Positions 9,401 to 18,379 of a DNA stretch of 64,000 bases are shown piece after piece. The translations under genes and the position numbers were made by a program. Location of the stretch: the NCBI GenBank assembly GCA_913774355.1, contig CAJYGB010000042.1, forward strand, positions 96,324 to 160,323, given 5' to 3'. Origin of the DNA: an uncultured Chryseobacterium sp. GTDB lineage: Bacteria; Bacteroidota; Bacteroidia; Flavobacteriales; Weeksellaceae. Below the pieces are notes generated by a model. It was not told the origin of the DNA, searched no databases, and saw only the letters and a list, made by a program, of their open reading frames with translations. Within the stretch, counting starts at the first letter, position 1, and every line of letters begins with the position of its first letter.

Positions 9401-11441
9401 GACTGCCAATGCACCGCTGAACGTTTCATTAAAAGATTTCAAGATTGAAACCATTACGGAGCTCATAAAAAAAGACACGGTATTAGCCAGAGGAACGATT
9501 AACGGAACCGCACAACTGAGAGATTTGACCAAGAAAATGACATTCACCTCCGACCTGAATATTTCGGATCTCATCGTCTATGGAAGCCCGGTCGGAAATC
9601 TTGCCGTGAAAGTAAATAATACTTCGCCGAATCTCCTGAATGCCAATATAGCTCTTTCCGGGAATAACAATGATGTGAAAATTCTCGGCGATTACAATAC
9701 TTCTTCCAGTACTTTCGATCTGAATATGGCCATCAACCAGCTTCAGATGAAATCGGTACAGGGATTCTCGATGAATGCCATCACCAATACCGAAGGTTAT
9801 CTTTCAGGAAATTTAAAGATCACAGGAACAACAGCCAAACCGAATATTTTAGGTAAAGTAAAATTCAATGATGCAGGCCTCGAAATTGCCAAAACGGGAA
9901 GCGATTTCAGGAAACTGAATGATGAGATTGATTTTACCAGCCGCGGAATTGAATTCAACGATTTTAAAATCAATGATAAAGACGGAAACTCGCTGAAGAT
10001 TGACGGCCAGGTCCTGACACAGACCTACAGGGACTTTGCTTTCAATCTTGATGTAAATGCAAAAGACTTTAAGGTAGTCAATTCCGAAAAGTCCAATGAA
10101 GCCCTTATGTATGGGGTACTATCGATCGACGCCGGTTTAAGGATCAGAGGAAACCTTGACCTGCCGAAAGTAGACGGAAGACTGGCGGTGACTGACGATA
10201 CGGATTTCACCTTCGTTCTTCCGCAATCCTCACCTACCCTGCAGGAAAGGGAAGGCATCGTAGAGTTCATCGACCAGGATCAGGTAGCTCTGAATAAGAC
10301 CATCAAGGCAGATTCCATCAGTTCGCAAACCCGTATGAAAGGGATGGACGTCAATGTAAACATCGAACTCAGCAAGGAAGCAAAATTGTCATTGCTGATT
10401 GATAAAGCCAACGGTGATTTTGTGAAACTCCAGGGAGAAGCCGAATTGACGGGCGGCGTAGATCCGTCAGGAAAAACAACACTCGTCGGCGTTTATGAAG
10501 TGGAATCCGGAAGCTATGAAATGACGGTAAGTGTACTGAAACGTAAGTTTGATATCCAGAAAGGAAGCACCATTACGTGGACCGGAGAGCCGACAACGGC
10601 CAATCTTGATATCACTGCCGTTTACAAGACGGAGGCCGCACCGATCGATCTTGTGGAACAGCAGATCAGCGGGGAACAGGCCTCAACCCTTAACCAGTTC
10701 AAACAGAAAATTCCTTTCAATACTTTACTGAAAATGAAAGGGGAACTGCTGAAACCGGTAATAACATTTGATATTACGACGGATGAGAAAAACAATGCGG
10801 TTTCTTCCAATGTAACGGATATTGTTGATCAGAAATTATCCCAGCTGAGAACCCAGGAATCCGAAATGAACAAACAGGTTTTCGCCCTTCTTCTTCTGAA
10901 CCGGTTTGTCGGTGAAAATCCATTCCAGTCCGGAGCCGGAACTTCCGGCGAAATGCTGGCCCGTCAGAGTGTGAGCAAGATCCTTTCGCAGCAGCTTAAT
11001 AATCTGGCCTCCGATCTGATCAAAGGTGTGGATCTTAATTTTGACCTTGAATCTTCCGAGGATTATTCCACCGGAAATAAAAATACGAGAACCGACCTGA
11101 ATGTCGGGCTTAGTAAAAAACTGCTGAATGACCGGCTGAAGGTTTCGGTAGGAAGTAATTTTGCCCTCGAAGGAGAAGCCCGCCAGAATGAAAGCACCAC
11201 GAATATTGCCGGTGACGTCACGGTGGATTACAGCCTGTCCCGCGACGGACGATATATGCTCCGGGCTTACCGTAAGAACGAATACCAGGTAGCATTACAA
11301 GGGCAGATCGTAGAGACCGGATTAGGATTTATCATCACGCTCGATTATGACAAATTCCGGGAAATCTTCCAGAAATCAAAAAACAACAGGCAGAAGGAAC
11401 AGAAAAAAAATAAGCAAAACCAGGTTGTAGAATTTAAATAA
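6420..11441 (+). CDS. tamB: TamB-like translocation/assembly module protein (1673 aa)
   Basis: Large inner-membrane-anchored protein that spans the periplasm as a beta-taco and works with a TamA-type Omp85 partner in envelope assembly or lipid transport. One N-terminal membrane helix (~13-32) follows a basic segment; the rest is repetitive AsmA/TamB-type beta sequence, and the C-terminal ~450 residues (from about GKTTLVGVYEVESGSYEM) match the DUF490 module. The first AUG is far inside, so the start must be a TTG; the one at 6420 gives MKLKINTRKLLKRF, whereas the one at 6399 lies in the -7 box. The stop overlaps the tamL start by one base (TAATG), which implies coupling. Confidence 0.93.
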   Translation: MKLKINTRKLLKRFAITIISIVVFFTLLILSLRLPAVQNFVKDKLVVYLEKKIKTKVSLERVYIGFPNSLIMENLYLKGQKVDTLLAVKKLDVSLNMMKLINSTADITSVDLQGARANVVRKPDGTFNFDYILDAFATTDKEESPSKPFIISLDKIKLKDIGITFNDQQSRNDIQVYLKSFDTRVQTFDLQNNKYAVNDIKLDGLKLKLKQDLIKEVSEKVEKKVDSLNNKKPMQLGLKGIKLTNFNIDYGDDNTRTFAKVVFKELSTKVNKLDLQNNAYDVGNVFLSGADINANLYLPAKNAKEPESPKTRDQQKALALLLGKLVLNDVKVAYNNTAIAPTRQGMDFNHLNFYKLNLEVKDFKMQDNTFAGSINSAEIQEARGLNIQKLNTDFVYNQKEAYLKDLYLQTPKTVLQDEVVLNYNSIEQLSSNLGAVQVSANIEDSKIGFSDILNLVPTLRNTAPFNKYPNAIVNVDANVKGSVNDLLINKLKVSGLDQLRVAASGRVKNAMNPNNLYYDLRIAELSSSARTIFNLVPKNTIPSNISLPSQMSIKGTAKGTTKVVNANLNLYSTLGNSSVDANLDMRRKNRELYTVKANLQGLQIGKIIQNKDIGPISAQIYAKGESFDFKNANADLRGNVASAVYKGYRYQNMNLTGKIRRGVYDVILNSKDPNANLFLTASGVYNEKNPTVKINGNINKLDLNKLGFYKDPMILAGKIDGDFKNLDPDNLNGYLNLKDFAISDTKEIYPIQEMNLKASSTNDSTNIIFNSQIADVELRGKYKLTQIFGALSNTVNQYYQFQKPGKMQKIQGGQFFTFNAKIKNDDLIRKFVPELKSFETINLNGNYDADSQKIEIDGQIPQVLYGENSIENATIKVTNENQALQYNLYVGGLKSSSFALNKIGIAGDVANNIINYNITTKDEKDVTQFLIAGNAKSLNDITEISLNPNGLKLNYTDWTVSENNRIQIGKNGILADNFRLSNAGSEILLQSESQTANAPLNVSLKDFKIETITELIKKDTVLARGTINGTAQLRDLTKKMTFTSDLNISDLIVYGSPVGNLAVKVNNTSPNLLNANIALSGNNNDVKILGDYNTSSSTFDLNMAINQLQMKSVQGFSMNAITNTEGYLSGNLKITGTTAKPNILGKVKFNDAGLEIAKTGSDFRKLNDEIDFTSRGIEFNDFKINDKDGNSLKIDGQVLTQTYRDFAFNLDVNAKDFKVVNSEKSNEALMYGVLSIDAGLRIRGNLDLPKVDGRLAVTDDTDFTFVLPQSSPTLQEREGIVEFIDQDQVALNKTIKADSISSQTRMKGMDVNVNIELSKEAKLSLLIDKANGDFVKLQGEAELTGGVDPSGKTTLVGVYEVESGSYEMTVSVLKRKFDIQKGSTITWTGEPTTANLDITAVYKTEAAPIDLVEQQISGEQASTLNQFKQKIPFNTLLKMKGELLKPVITFDITTDEKNNAVSSNVTDIVDQKLSQLRTQESEMNKQVFALLLLNRFVGENPFQSGAGTSGEMLARQSVSKILSQQLNNLASDLIKGVDLNFDLESSEDYSTGNKNTRTDLNVGLSKKLLNDRLKVSVGSNFALEGEARQNESTTNIAGDVTVDYSLSRDGRYMLRAYRKNEYQVALQGQIVETGLGFIITLDYDKFREIFQKSKNNRQKEQKKNKQNQVVEFK

Positions 11442-13768
11442 TGGACAAAAATTATCAGACCTATTTCAGATATTTACTGACTTTCGGAATGGCTTCAGCT
11501 GCACTTTCCTGCAGCAATACGAGATTCCTGAAGGAAGGACAAATGCTGTACACCGGCGCAGAAGTAAAAATTGAAAACGATACCCTTCCGAAAAAAGAAA
11601 AGAAGGATCTTCAAAGTGCGTTAGAAGCCAATCTTACGCCAAAACCCAACTCATCGTTCTTAGGATTAAGACCTAAACTATACTTTTATAATATTGCCAA
11701 AGAGCCGAAGAAAGAAAAAGGCTTTAACTACTGGCTGAAATATAAAGTGGGTGAAAAACCTGTTTTACTGGGTGATGTAGACCGCGAATTCAACAAAGAT
11801 ATTATTGTCAACTATGCTGAAAACAAAGGCTATTTCAATGCACAGGCAACCTACGATACCATTTCTAAAAACAGGAAGGCAAGAGTTATTTACACCGTAA
11901 GACCGGGAGCCAGATATCTGATCAGTGACGTGAAGTTTCAGAAAGATTCTTCTTTGGTCAGTCAGGAAATCCGGAATACCTCGGAGAGAACATTATTGAA
12001 AAGGGGGAATCCTTTTGATCTTGATGTGATTAAATCTGAACGGGAAAGGATCGATAACCGTTTAAAGGAAAGAGGATTCTACTATTTCCATCCGGACAAT
12101 ATCATTGTACAGGCCGACAGTACGGTAAGCAAAAACCATAAAGTCGAGCTGAACGTAAAACTGAAAGACAATACGCCTGATATTTCAACGGAACAGTTCA
12201 GCATCGATAAAGTGATTGTTTTCCCAAATTACAATATTCAGGATGTAAAAAACGGAAAGTACAATGTACCGATGAATGCGGATTCGCTGGAAAAATACCG
12301 GCACAACGATATTTATGTTATTGACCCCGAACATAAATTCAAACCGAAAATTTTCGACCGCGCTTTATATTTTAAAACCGGAGACCTTTATAACCGGACG
12401 AATCATAATCTGACCTTAAACCGGCTGATCAGTTTAGGTGTTTTTAAATTTGTGAAAAATGAATTTATCGTTTCGGATTCGTTGCAGCATAAATTTAATG
12501 CATATTATCTACTGACCCCGAGACAGCTTCAATCGCTCCGTCTGGAAACATTGGGAAGGACAAATTCTGCCAACTATGCGGGAAGTGAAGTAAACCTTAA
12601 CTGGACCCACCGGAACTTTTTCCGTGGTGCCGAGCAGTTTAAAGCTTCGTTGTACGGGGCTTTCGATTTCCAGATCGGCGGACCGGAGAATGCCAAAAAT
12701 ATTTTCAGGACCGGTGCCAATGCGCAGCTTTCCATTCCAAGAATCGTAGCACCGTTCCGATTTAATTCTTCCAGTGCTTTTGTACCGAGAACCAATATTT
12801 CCTTAGGCTATGAATTCCAGAACCGGACGGAATATTATTCATTAAATACTTTTACCGGCTCATTTGGTTACGTATGGAAAGAGAATGCAAGAAAGGAACA
12901 TGATCTGAAAGTTTTGGATATTACATATGTTTCACCGGCCAACGTTACTCCTTTATATCAGTCTATTTCATTAGCTAATGATGCTTTACGAAGAGTTGTC
13001 CAACCACAATTGATTTTCGGTCCGATTTATTCTTACACGTATACCAACACCATGCTTCCGAAGGCAAATACTTTCTATTATAAAGGAACTTTAGACCTCG
13101 CGGGTAATTTAACCGGTCTTTTAACCGGTGCCAATGCAAAAAAAGATAAGGAGAAAAACATCTTTGGTGTACCTTTCAGTCAGTTTGCCAAAATTGAGAA
13201 TGACTTCCGGTTTTACCATAAATTCAGTGAAAAAACATCGCTGGCGACAAGGGCTATTGCCGGCATTGCGTATCCTTACGGAAATTCGGAATATATTCCT
13301 TTCTCCAGGCAGTTTTTCTCCGGGGGAAGCAATAGTGTGAGGGCTTTCCGTGCAAGAACTTTAGGGCCGGGAAGCTTTGACCCGAGAACGATTAAAGAAG
13401 GTTACTATTTTGATCAGTCCGGTGATGTAAAACTTGAACTGAATGCTGAATACCGTGCTAATCTTTATAAATTTTTAAATGCAGCCATCTTTGCTGATGC
13501 AGGAAACGTGTGGCTGATCAATGACGACCCAACAAGGCCGGGCGCCAAGTTTTCTAAAGACTTTTTAAATGAAATCGCAGTAGGAGCCGGAGTTGGTCTG
13601 AGACTTGATTTTTCAATCTTAATTTTAAGACTGGACCTGGCGATGCCTTTACGGGTACCCTACTATGAAAAAGGCGACCGGTGGACTTTTGATAAAATTA
13701 ATTTCGGAGATTCAAGCTGGCGTAAAGACAACCTTATCCTCAATATCGCCATCGGGTATCCTTTCTAA
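11441..13768 (+). CDS. tamL: TamL: lipoprotein Omp85 protein of the TamA/BamA family (775 aa)
   Basis: Outer-membrane beta-barrel partner of TamB. The N-terminus has a lipobox ending LSC at Cys24, so the mature protein is lipidated; a lipid anchor on an Omp85 protein is the defining trait of TamL, described in Bacteroidota. POTRA-like repeats occupy ~30-330 (e.g. ENKGYFNAQATYD, RLKERGFYYFHPDN) and the Omp85 barrel ~390-775, with PFSRQFFSGGSNSVRAFRAR matching the conserved barrel L6 region. It ends in the aromatic IAIGYPF expected of a BAM substrate. It overlaps tamB by one base. Confidence 0.93.
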   Translation: MDKNYQTYFRYLLTFGMASAALSCSNTRFLKEGQMLYTGAEVKIENDTLPKKEKKDLQSALEANLTPKPNSSFLGLRPKLYFYNIAKEPKKEKGFNYWLKYKVGEKPVLLGDVDREFNKDIIVNYAENKGYFNAQATYDTISKNRKARVIYTVRPGARYLISDVKFQKDSSLVSQEIRNTSERTLLKRGNPFDLDVIKSERERIDNRLKERGFYYFHPDNIIVQADSTVSKNHKVELNVKLKDNTPDISTEQFSIDKVIVFPNYNIQDVKNGKYNVPMNADSLEKYRHNDIYVIDPEHKFKPKIFDRALYFKTGDLYNRTNHNLTLNRLISLGVFKFVKNEFIVSDSLQHKFNAYYLLTPRQLQSLRLETLGRTNSANYAGSEVNLNWTHRNFFRGAEQFKASLYGAFDFQIGGPENAKNIFRTGANAQLSIPRIVAPFRFNSSSAFVPRTNISLGYEFQNRTEYYSLNTFTGSFGYVWKENARKEHDLKVLDITYVSPANVTPLYQSISLANDALRRVVQPQLIFGPIYSYTYTNTMLPKANTFYYKGTLDLAGNLTGLLTGANAKKDKEKNIFGVPFSQFAKIENDFRFYHKFSEKTSLATRAIAGIAYPYGNSEYIPFSRQFFSGGSNSVRAFRARTLGPGSFDPRTIKEGYYFDQSGDVKLELNAEYRANLYKFLNAAIFADAGNVWLINDDPTRPGAKFSKDFLNEIAVGAGVGLRLDFSILILRLDLAMPLRVPYYEKGDRWTFDKINFGDSSWRKDNLILNIAIGYPF

Positions 13769-13784
13769 TATAAATGACTATGAT

Positions 13785-14738
13785 ATGATGAAGCGCATTA
13801 AATTTTACTGGGAAACATTAAAGGAAACATTTACCCAATGGAATAATTCTTCAGCATCAAATGATTCTGCAAGCCTTGCTTATTATGCTATTTTTTCAAT
13901 TCCGGGGCTGCTGATTATTATCATCTGGATTGCCGGGCATTTTTTCGGAGAAGAAGCCATTCGTGGAGAAATCAGTAACCAGATCAGCGGAATTATGGGA
14001 CAGGATGTCGCCAAAAGCATACAGGATATGATTGCCGGAGCATTGATTGATAAAGAAAATATCATCATGAAAATTATTGGAATCGGTTCACTGGTTTTCG
14101 GTTCGACGACTCTTTTTTTTCAGCTTCAGCATTCTCTTAATAGTCTTTGGGAAGTTAAGGCGGCTCCTAAAAAAGCTTTTGTTAAGTTCCTGATCGACCG
14201 GGCTAATTCATTGGGACTGATCCTGATTATCGGATTTTTATTAATGATTACCATGCTGCTTTCTTCGGTCATCAGTATTTTTAATAACTGGATTACGGCT
14301 TATTTTGGCCTGGAAACCTATATCTTGGTACAGCTCATCAACTTCAGTGTTGGCTTTCTGATTACCATGCTGCTGTTTGCTTTGATGTTTAAATTTTTTC
14401 CGGATATCCGTATCCGTTGGAAGCCGGTGTGGAACGGTGCATTTCTGACTGCAGTCCTATTTACCCTGGGAAAATTTTTTTTAAGCCTTTATTTCAGTAA
14501 AGCACAGCCGACTTCGGCCTTCGGTGCGGCAGGAACTGTCATCCTGATTATGATGTGGATTAATTATTCCTGCATGCTGATCTTTTTCGGTGCCGAATAT
14601 ACCAAAGTATATGCTCAACGCACAGGATTTAAGGTTATACCCTCCCCGCACGCCACATGGAATGAGGCGAAAATGTATGAGGATAGTGTGAAAGAAAAAA
14701 ATGAAAGTGAGAAGTCTTCTACCATGAATTCACAGTAA
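13785..14738 (+). CDS. YihY/BrkB family inner-membrane protein (317 aa)
   Basis: Polytopic membrane protein of the YihY family, once miscalled ribonuclease BN; its molecular function is unsettled. About six hydrophobic helices are visible, starting with SLAYYAIFSIPGLLIIIIWIA and ending in GAAGTVILIMMWINYSCMLI, the conserved family segment with the following FFGAEYTK. The open frame extends back into tamL, but the ATG pair at 13785/13788 after the tamL stop is the sensible start. Placed 16 bp after tamL, so it is probably in the tamBL operon. The tail (~295-317) is charged and soluble. Confidence 0.88.
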   Translation: MMKRIKFYWETLKETFTQWNNSSASNDSASLAYYAIFSIPGLLIIIIWIAGHFFGEEAIRGEISNQISGIMGQDVAKSIQDMIAGALIDKENIIMKIIGIGSLVFGSTTLFFQLQHSLNSLWEVKAAPKKAFVKFLIDRANSLGLILIIGFLLMITMLLSSVISIFNNWITAYFGLETYILVQLINFSVGFLITMLLFALMFKFFPDIRIRWKPVWNGAFLTAVLFTLGKFFLSLYFSKAQPTSAFGAAGTVILIMMWINYSCMLIFFGAEYTKVYAQRTGFKVIPSPHATWNEAKMYEDSVKEKNESEKSSTMNSQ

Positions 14739-14840
14739 AAATTGTTAATGGCCGGGAAGTAGAAAATTGAATTTTTATATATGACCGAGGTACTTAAATG
14801 ATTAAACATTGATTCAATATTGTCAGATTCACATTAAAGC

Positions 14841-14877
14841 AAACCAAAACCTTCAGAAATCCTGAAGGTTTTGGTTT
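14841..14877. terminator. Bidirectional terminator between yihY-like and argS
   Basis: A 16-bp perfect stem: AAACCAAAACCTTCAG (14841-14856) and its complement at 14862-14877, with a 5-base loop. A-rich and T-rich arms let it serve both convergent genes; the argS stop codon abuts it. Confidence 0.9.
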
Positions 14878-16638
14878 TTACATTCTGTTTACGGTTTTTA
14901 TTCCTAATAAACTTAAAGATTTTTTAATGGTTTTCGCGGTGAGGTCTGATAAATTCAACCGAATCTGCTTTACATTTTCGTCTTCCACTTTCAGAACAGG
15001 ATTACTCTGATAGAAAGAGTTATAAGCTTTTACCAGATCATATAGGTAATTCGCGATAAGAGCCGGGCTTAACAGTTCTGCAGCTTTGGCAACCGTAGGT
15101 TTGTAATTGGCCAGCAGCATCACCAGCTCCTTTTCCTGAGCATTCAGCTGAATATCCGCAATATCTCTAGGCTGATAATCTGCTTTTCCTAGTAAAGACT
15201 GAATTCTGGCATACGTGTAAAGAATAAATGGCCCTGTATTCCCGTTAAAATCGATACTCTCTTCCGGATTGAAAAGCATTTTCTTTTTCGGATCTACTTT
15301 CAGCATAAAATACTTTAATGCGGCCTGACCAATAATTTCATAGGAAACTTCTTTTTCTTCTTCCGTCAGCCCTTCCAGCTTTCCTAATTCAATAGTTTTC
15401 ATTTTTGCGGCCTCATACATTTCCTGCATCAGTTCGTCTGCATCCACAACTGTTCCTTCACGGGATTTCATTTTTCCGTTTGGTAATTCCACCATTCCGT
15501 AAGACAAATGGTATAATTGATCCGCCCATGAATATCCTAATTTGCCCAGTATTTTAAACAGTACCTGGAAATGATAGTCCTGTTCGTTTCCTACGGTATA
15601 AATCAGTTTCTGAATATCATTCTGCTTGAAACGCTCGACGGCCGTTCCCAGATCCTGCGTCATATATACCGAAGTTCCGTCCGAACGCAGCAACAATTTC
15701 TGATCCAGTCCTTCACCTGTCAGGTCACACCAGACCGAACCGTCCTCTTTTTGATACAGTACGCCTTTTTCCAGTCCTTCCTGGATCAGGTCTTTCCCCA
15801 GAATATACGTATTGCTTTCGTACTGCACCTGATCAAAATCAACGCCCAATCTGGTATAGGTTTCATTAAACCCTTTATAAACCCATGAGTTCATTTCGCT
15901 CCAGAGATTTCTTACGTGTTCGTGGCCATTTTCCCAGTCAAGCAGCATTTTCTGGGCTTCTTTAATTAGCTGAGCTTCTTTCTTAGCCTGTTCTTCGGTC
16001 ATCCCCTGAGCAACAAGTTCTGAAATTTCTTTTTTATATTCCTGATCGAACTTGACATAGTAATTCCCAACGAATTTATCCCCCTTTGTTTCCGTAGCAT
16101 CAGGCGTTTCCCCTTTACCAAACTTCTCCCAGGCCAGCATCGATTTACAAATATGGATTCCACGGTCATTGATGATCTGTGTTTTAATGACTTCATATCC
16201 CGCTTCCTTCAATATGGCAGCTACCGAAAATCCCAATAAATTATTCCGGATATGTCCCAAGTGCAATGGCTTATTCGTATTCGGGGAAGAATATTCAATC
16301 ATCACAGTAGAGTTCTGTCTCTCTACCGTATCGAAATCTTCCGCAACGCCCTTAAAATTATCGACAAAAAACTGGTTTTTGATTTTAACGTTAAGGAAAC
16401 CTTTTACCACATTAAAGCTATCCAATAATTCGGTCTGTTGCGTTAAGGCATCCCCCAGCTCCATTCCGATGCTTTCAGGATTTTTCTTCAATTGCTTCAC
16501 CAACGGAAAAGTGACAATTGTAAAATCCCCTTCAAATTCCGTTTTATTTTCCTGAACTTCCAGTTGAATGTCTTTCAGCTGAAAAACATTCAAAATAACC
16601 TCCGAAAGTTTTTCTTCTATTATCTTTTTAATATTCAT
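14878..16638 (-). CDS. argS: Arginyl-tRNA synthetase
   Basis: Class I synthetase charging tRNA-Arg in the cytoplasm. The N-terminal Add1 domain covers ~1-105, the HIGH motif appears as HLGH (126-129) after SSPNTNKP, and the KMSKS equivalent is KMKSREGTVV. The DALR anticodon-binding domain lies at the C-terminus (from about FILYTYARIQSLL), ending in LGIKTVNRM, the canonical end of the family. The 586-aa length is normal. It has its own -7 box 44 bases upstream and ends at a shared terminator. Confidence 0.98.
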   Translation of the reverse strand: MNIKKIIEEKLSEVILNVFQLKDIQLEVQENKTEFEGDFTIVTFPLVKQLKKNPESIGMELGDALTQQTELLDSFNVVKGFLNVKIKNQFFVDNFKGVAEDFDTVERQNSTVMIEYSSPNTNKPLHLGHIRNNLLGFSVAAILKEAGYEVIKTQIINDRGIHICKSMLAWEKFGKGETPDATETKGDKFVGNYYVKFDQEYKKEISELVAQGMTEEQAKKEAQLIKEAQKMLLDWENGHEHVRNLWSEMNSWVYKGFNETYTRLGVDFDQVQYESNTYILGKDLIQEGLEKGVLYQKEDGSVWCDLTGEGLDQKLLLRSDGTSVYMTQDLGTAVERFKQNDIQKLIYTVGNEQDYHFQVLFKILGKLGYSWADQLYHLSYGMVELPNGKMKSREGTVVDADELMQEMYEAAKMKTIELGKLEGLTEEEKEVSYEIIGQAALKYFMLKVDPKKKMLFNPEESIDFNGNTGPFILYTYARIQSLLGKADYQPRDIADIQLNAQEKELVMLLANYKPTVAKAAELLSPALIANYLYDLVKAYNSFYQSNPVLKVEDENVKQIRLNLSDLTAKTIKKSLSLLGIKTVNRM

Positions 16639-16682
16639 TATCTGTTATTTTAAGAGCAGGTACACTCTTTCATTCTGAACTG

Positions 16683-16690
16683 CAAATATA
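16683..16690 (-). promoter_or_regulatory. -7 box TATATTTG for argS
   Basis: Exact TAnnTTTG on the minus strand, 44 bases before the argS ATG. The region where a -33 element would sit overlaps the susD terminator and shows no TTTG. Confidence 0.6.
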
Positions 16691-16700
16691 CGGAAATAAA

Positions 16701-16722
16701 AAAACCGCCCGAAGGCGGTTTT
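16701..16722 (-). terminator. Terminator of susC-susD
   Basis: AAAACCGCC/GGCGGTTTT, a 9-bp perfect stem with a 4-base loop (CGAA), followed on the minus strand by a T-run. It separates susD from argS. Confidence 0.9.
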
Positions 16723-16746
16723 GTATTAAAATTTGCTAGGCAAAAA

Positions 16747-18360
16747 TTAGTTTTGATTCCAGAATGGCGTTTTGGAGTTTTTCGTAAATGCCTCTGAGCT
16801 TGAAATATTTGGTACATTTGCTGAGTTACCTACATATTCAGAAGTTGGATATATTAACCTCCAAGGTTTGTTTGGTCTGGTAGCAGTAGTAGCCAAAGGA
16901 GAAACCGGATATTTTTGTCCTGATCTATTATACTCAATATACATTTCTGTTGGATTATACTGTGTTAACAATATCCATTTTTGAGTTAAAATTGCTTCAT
17001 ATTTTTGCTCGTTGCTTCCTACCCAGCCTAAACCTGGTCTAGTAGAAATCGCTGTTACGTAGGCCGCCATAGTACTTAAAACTGCACCTCCATTCATAGT
17101 AGTCCCAGATTGTACTACTGCATTATTAAATAAGGTTTGGCCATCAAATGTAGGAAAAATTGTCGGAAATTTCAGTGCTGCTTCAGCCTTTAACAAATTA
17201 AGCTCTGCAACAGACATTAATAAACCGCCTCTAGCATTCCCTTGATTAATTATAGTTCCTGCAGCAGTTGAGTTTGCTCCCACGATATAAGGAGATAAAG
17301 AAGAAACAACATTGCTGTTATTCGGTGCACCAGGTTGACCTGGGGTTGCACCTTGCCTAACCCCTCTAACAACGCCTCCAACTGTTAGGAATAACCTTAC
17401 TCTTCTTGGATCAGGTAATCCATTATATTTTTGATAATATGCGTCAGGTAAACCTGAATTATTACCATTCAATGCAACAGCTAAATTTTCTGATGCCGTA
17501 ATTAGAAGATTACGTTGAGGTGTATTTCCAGCACTGTTAGTTAAATAAGTAAGTGTTGTTGGATGCAAAGCAGCGTCACTTGTTCCCGCATATCCAGGTT
17601 TTTCGAAAACATCTGCTGTAATCATTGGAGCCGTAGCTAATGTTGCAAGCTGTTGATCTCTGTAAGTAGCTAAATCACCGGTAACATTAGACATTCTCAT
17701 TAATAGTCTGAACTTAATGGTATTTGCAAAAGCAGTCCAGTTAGACATAGTACCTTGAAAAACGATATCCGTTGCACCCATTGTACGAACATTTCCTGGT
17801 GCTGTAGATATCAGATTTTTGGCAACATCCATATCGTTAATCAAAGACTTATATACAGCTACATCATCATCATATTTAGGAGTTAGGTTATTTTGTCCCA
17901 TAAATGCTTCTGAGTAAGGAACATCTCCATAAAGATCGACAAGATACTGCATATAATAAGCTTTCATAACTTTTGCAGCAGCAACATAATAATTCTGTCT
18001 CCCATCAGCGTTTGGATATTTTTCAATATAAGCAAAGTTGGCTAAATTTGGGAAAATACCATCCCAAATACCTGAATAGAAGCTACTGTTAACACCAGCA
18101 AGAGTATATTCATCAGAGAATGGCCCTCCAAATGCATAAGAGTTACCTGCCCAGCTATTCATCATAATATTTCCAAATTCTAACATTGTTGTACCCTGCG
18201 TTCTATAGGTCTGAGATACAGCACCAGGAAAAACTAGATCAGGTGATAAATTTTCCTGTGCAACATTATTAGGATTTTGGTTAACATCTAAATAATCATT
18301 ACATGAGTTTAAAGCAATTCCTGCAACTGCTAAAAACATTAAGACTTTTATTTTTTTCAT
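16747..18360 (-). CDS. SusD/RagB-family nutrient-binding outer-membrane lipoprotein (537 aa)
   Basis: Surface lipoprotein lid that binds ligand over a SusC pore. A lipobox ends LNSC near residue 20, followed by NDYLDVNQNPNN, the hallmark start of SusD-like proteins of the RagB/SusD_2 type. TPR-like helical repeats follow (e.g. YYVAAAKVMKAYYMQYLVDLY, with GDVPYSEAF downstream). It sits 19 bp after susC in the same operon and ends at a terminator. No glycoside hydrolase or peptidase gene is adjacent, so the substrate is unknown; it could be a peptide or glycan. Base composition is more AT-rich than argS or yidC next door. Confidence 0.94.
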   Translation of the reverse strand: MKKIKVLMFLAVAGIALNSCNDYLDVNQNPNNVAQENLSPDLVFPGAVSQTYRTQGTTMLEFGNIMMNSWAGNSYAFGGPFSDEYTLAGVNSSFYSGIWDGIFPNLANFAYIEKYPNADGRQNYYVAAAKVMKAYYMQYLVDLYGDVPYSEAFMGQNNLTPKYDDDVAVYKSLINDMDVAKNLISTAPGNVRTMGATDIVFQGTMSNWTAFANTIKFRLLMRMSNVTGDLATYRDQQLATLATAPMITADVFEKPGYAGTSDAALHPTTLTYLTNSAGNTPQRNLLITASENLAVALNGNNSGLPDAYYQKYNGLPDPRRVRLFLTVGGVVRGVRQGATPGQPGAPNNSNVVSSLSPYIVGANSTAAGTIINQGNARGGLLMSVAELNLLKAEAALKFPTIFPTFDGQTLFNNAVVQSGTTMNGGAVLSTMAAYVTAISTRPGLGWVGSNEQKYEAILTQKWILLTQYNPTEMYIEYNRSGQKYPVSPLATTATRPNKPWRLIYPTSEYVGNSANVPNISSSEAFTKNSKTPFWNQN

Positions 18361-18379
18361 TTTTTTTATTATATATTAA

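Noticed and set aside
13665-13784. Upstream extension of the YihY-like frame
   Set aside because: It overlaps the conserved barrel end of tamL by more than 100 bases; the ATG at 13785 follows the tamL stop.
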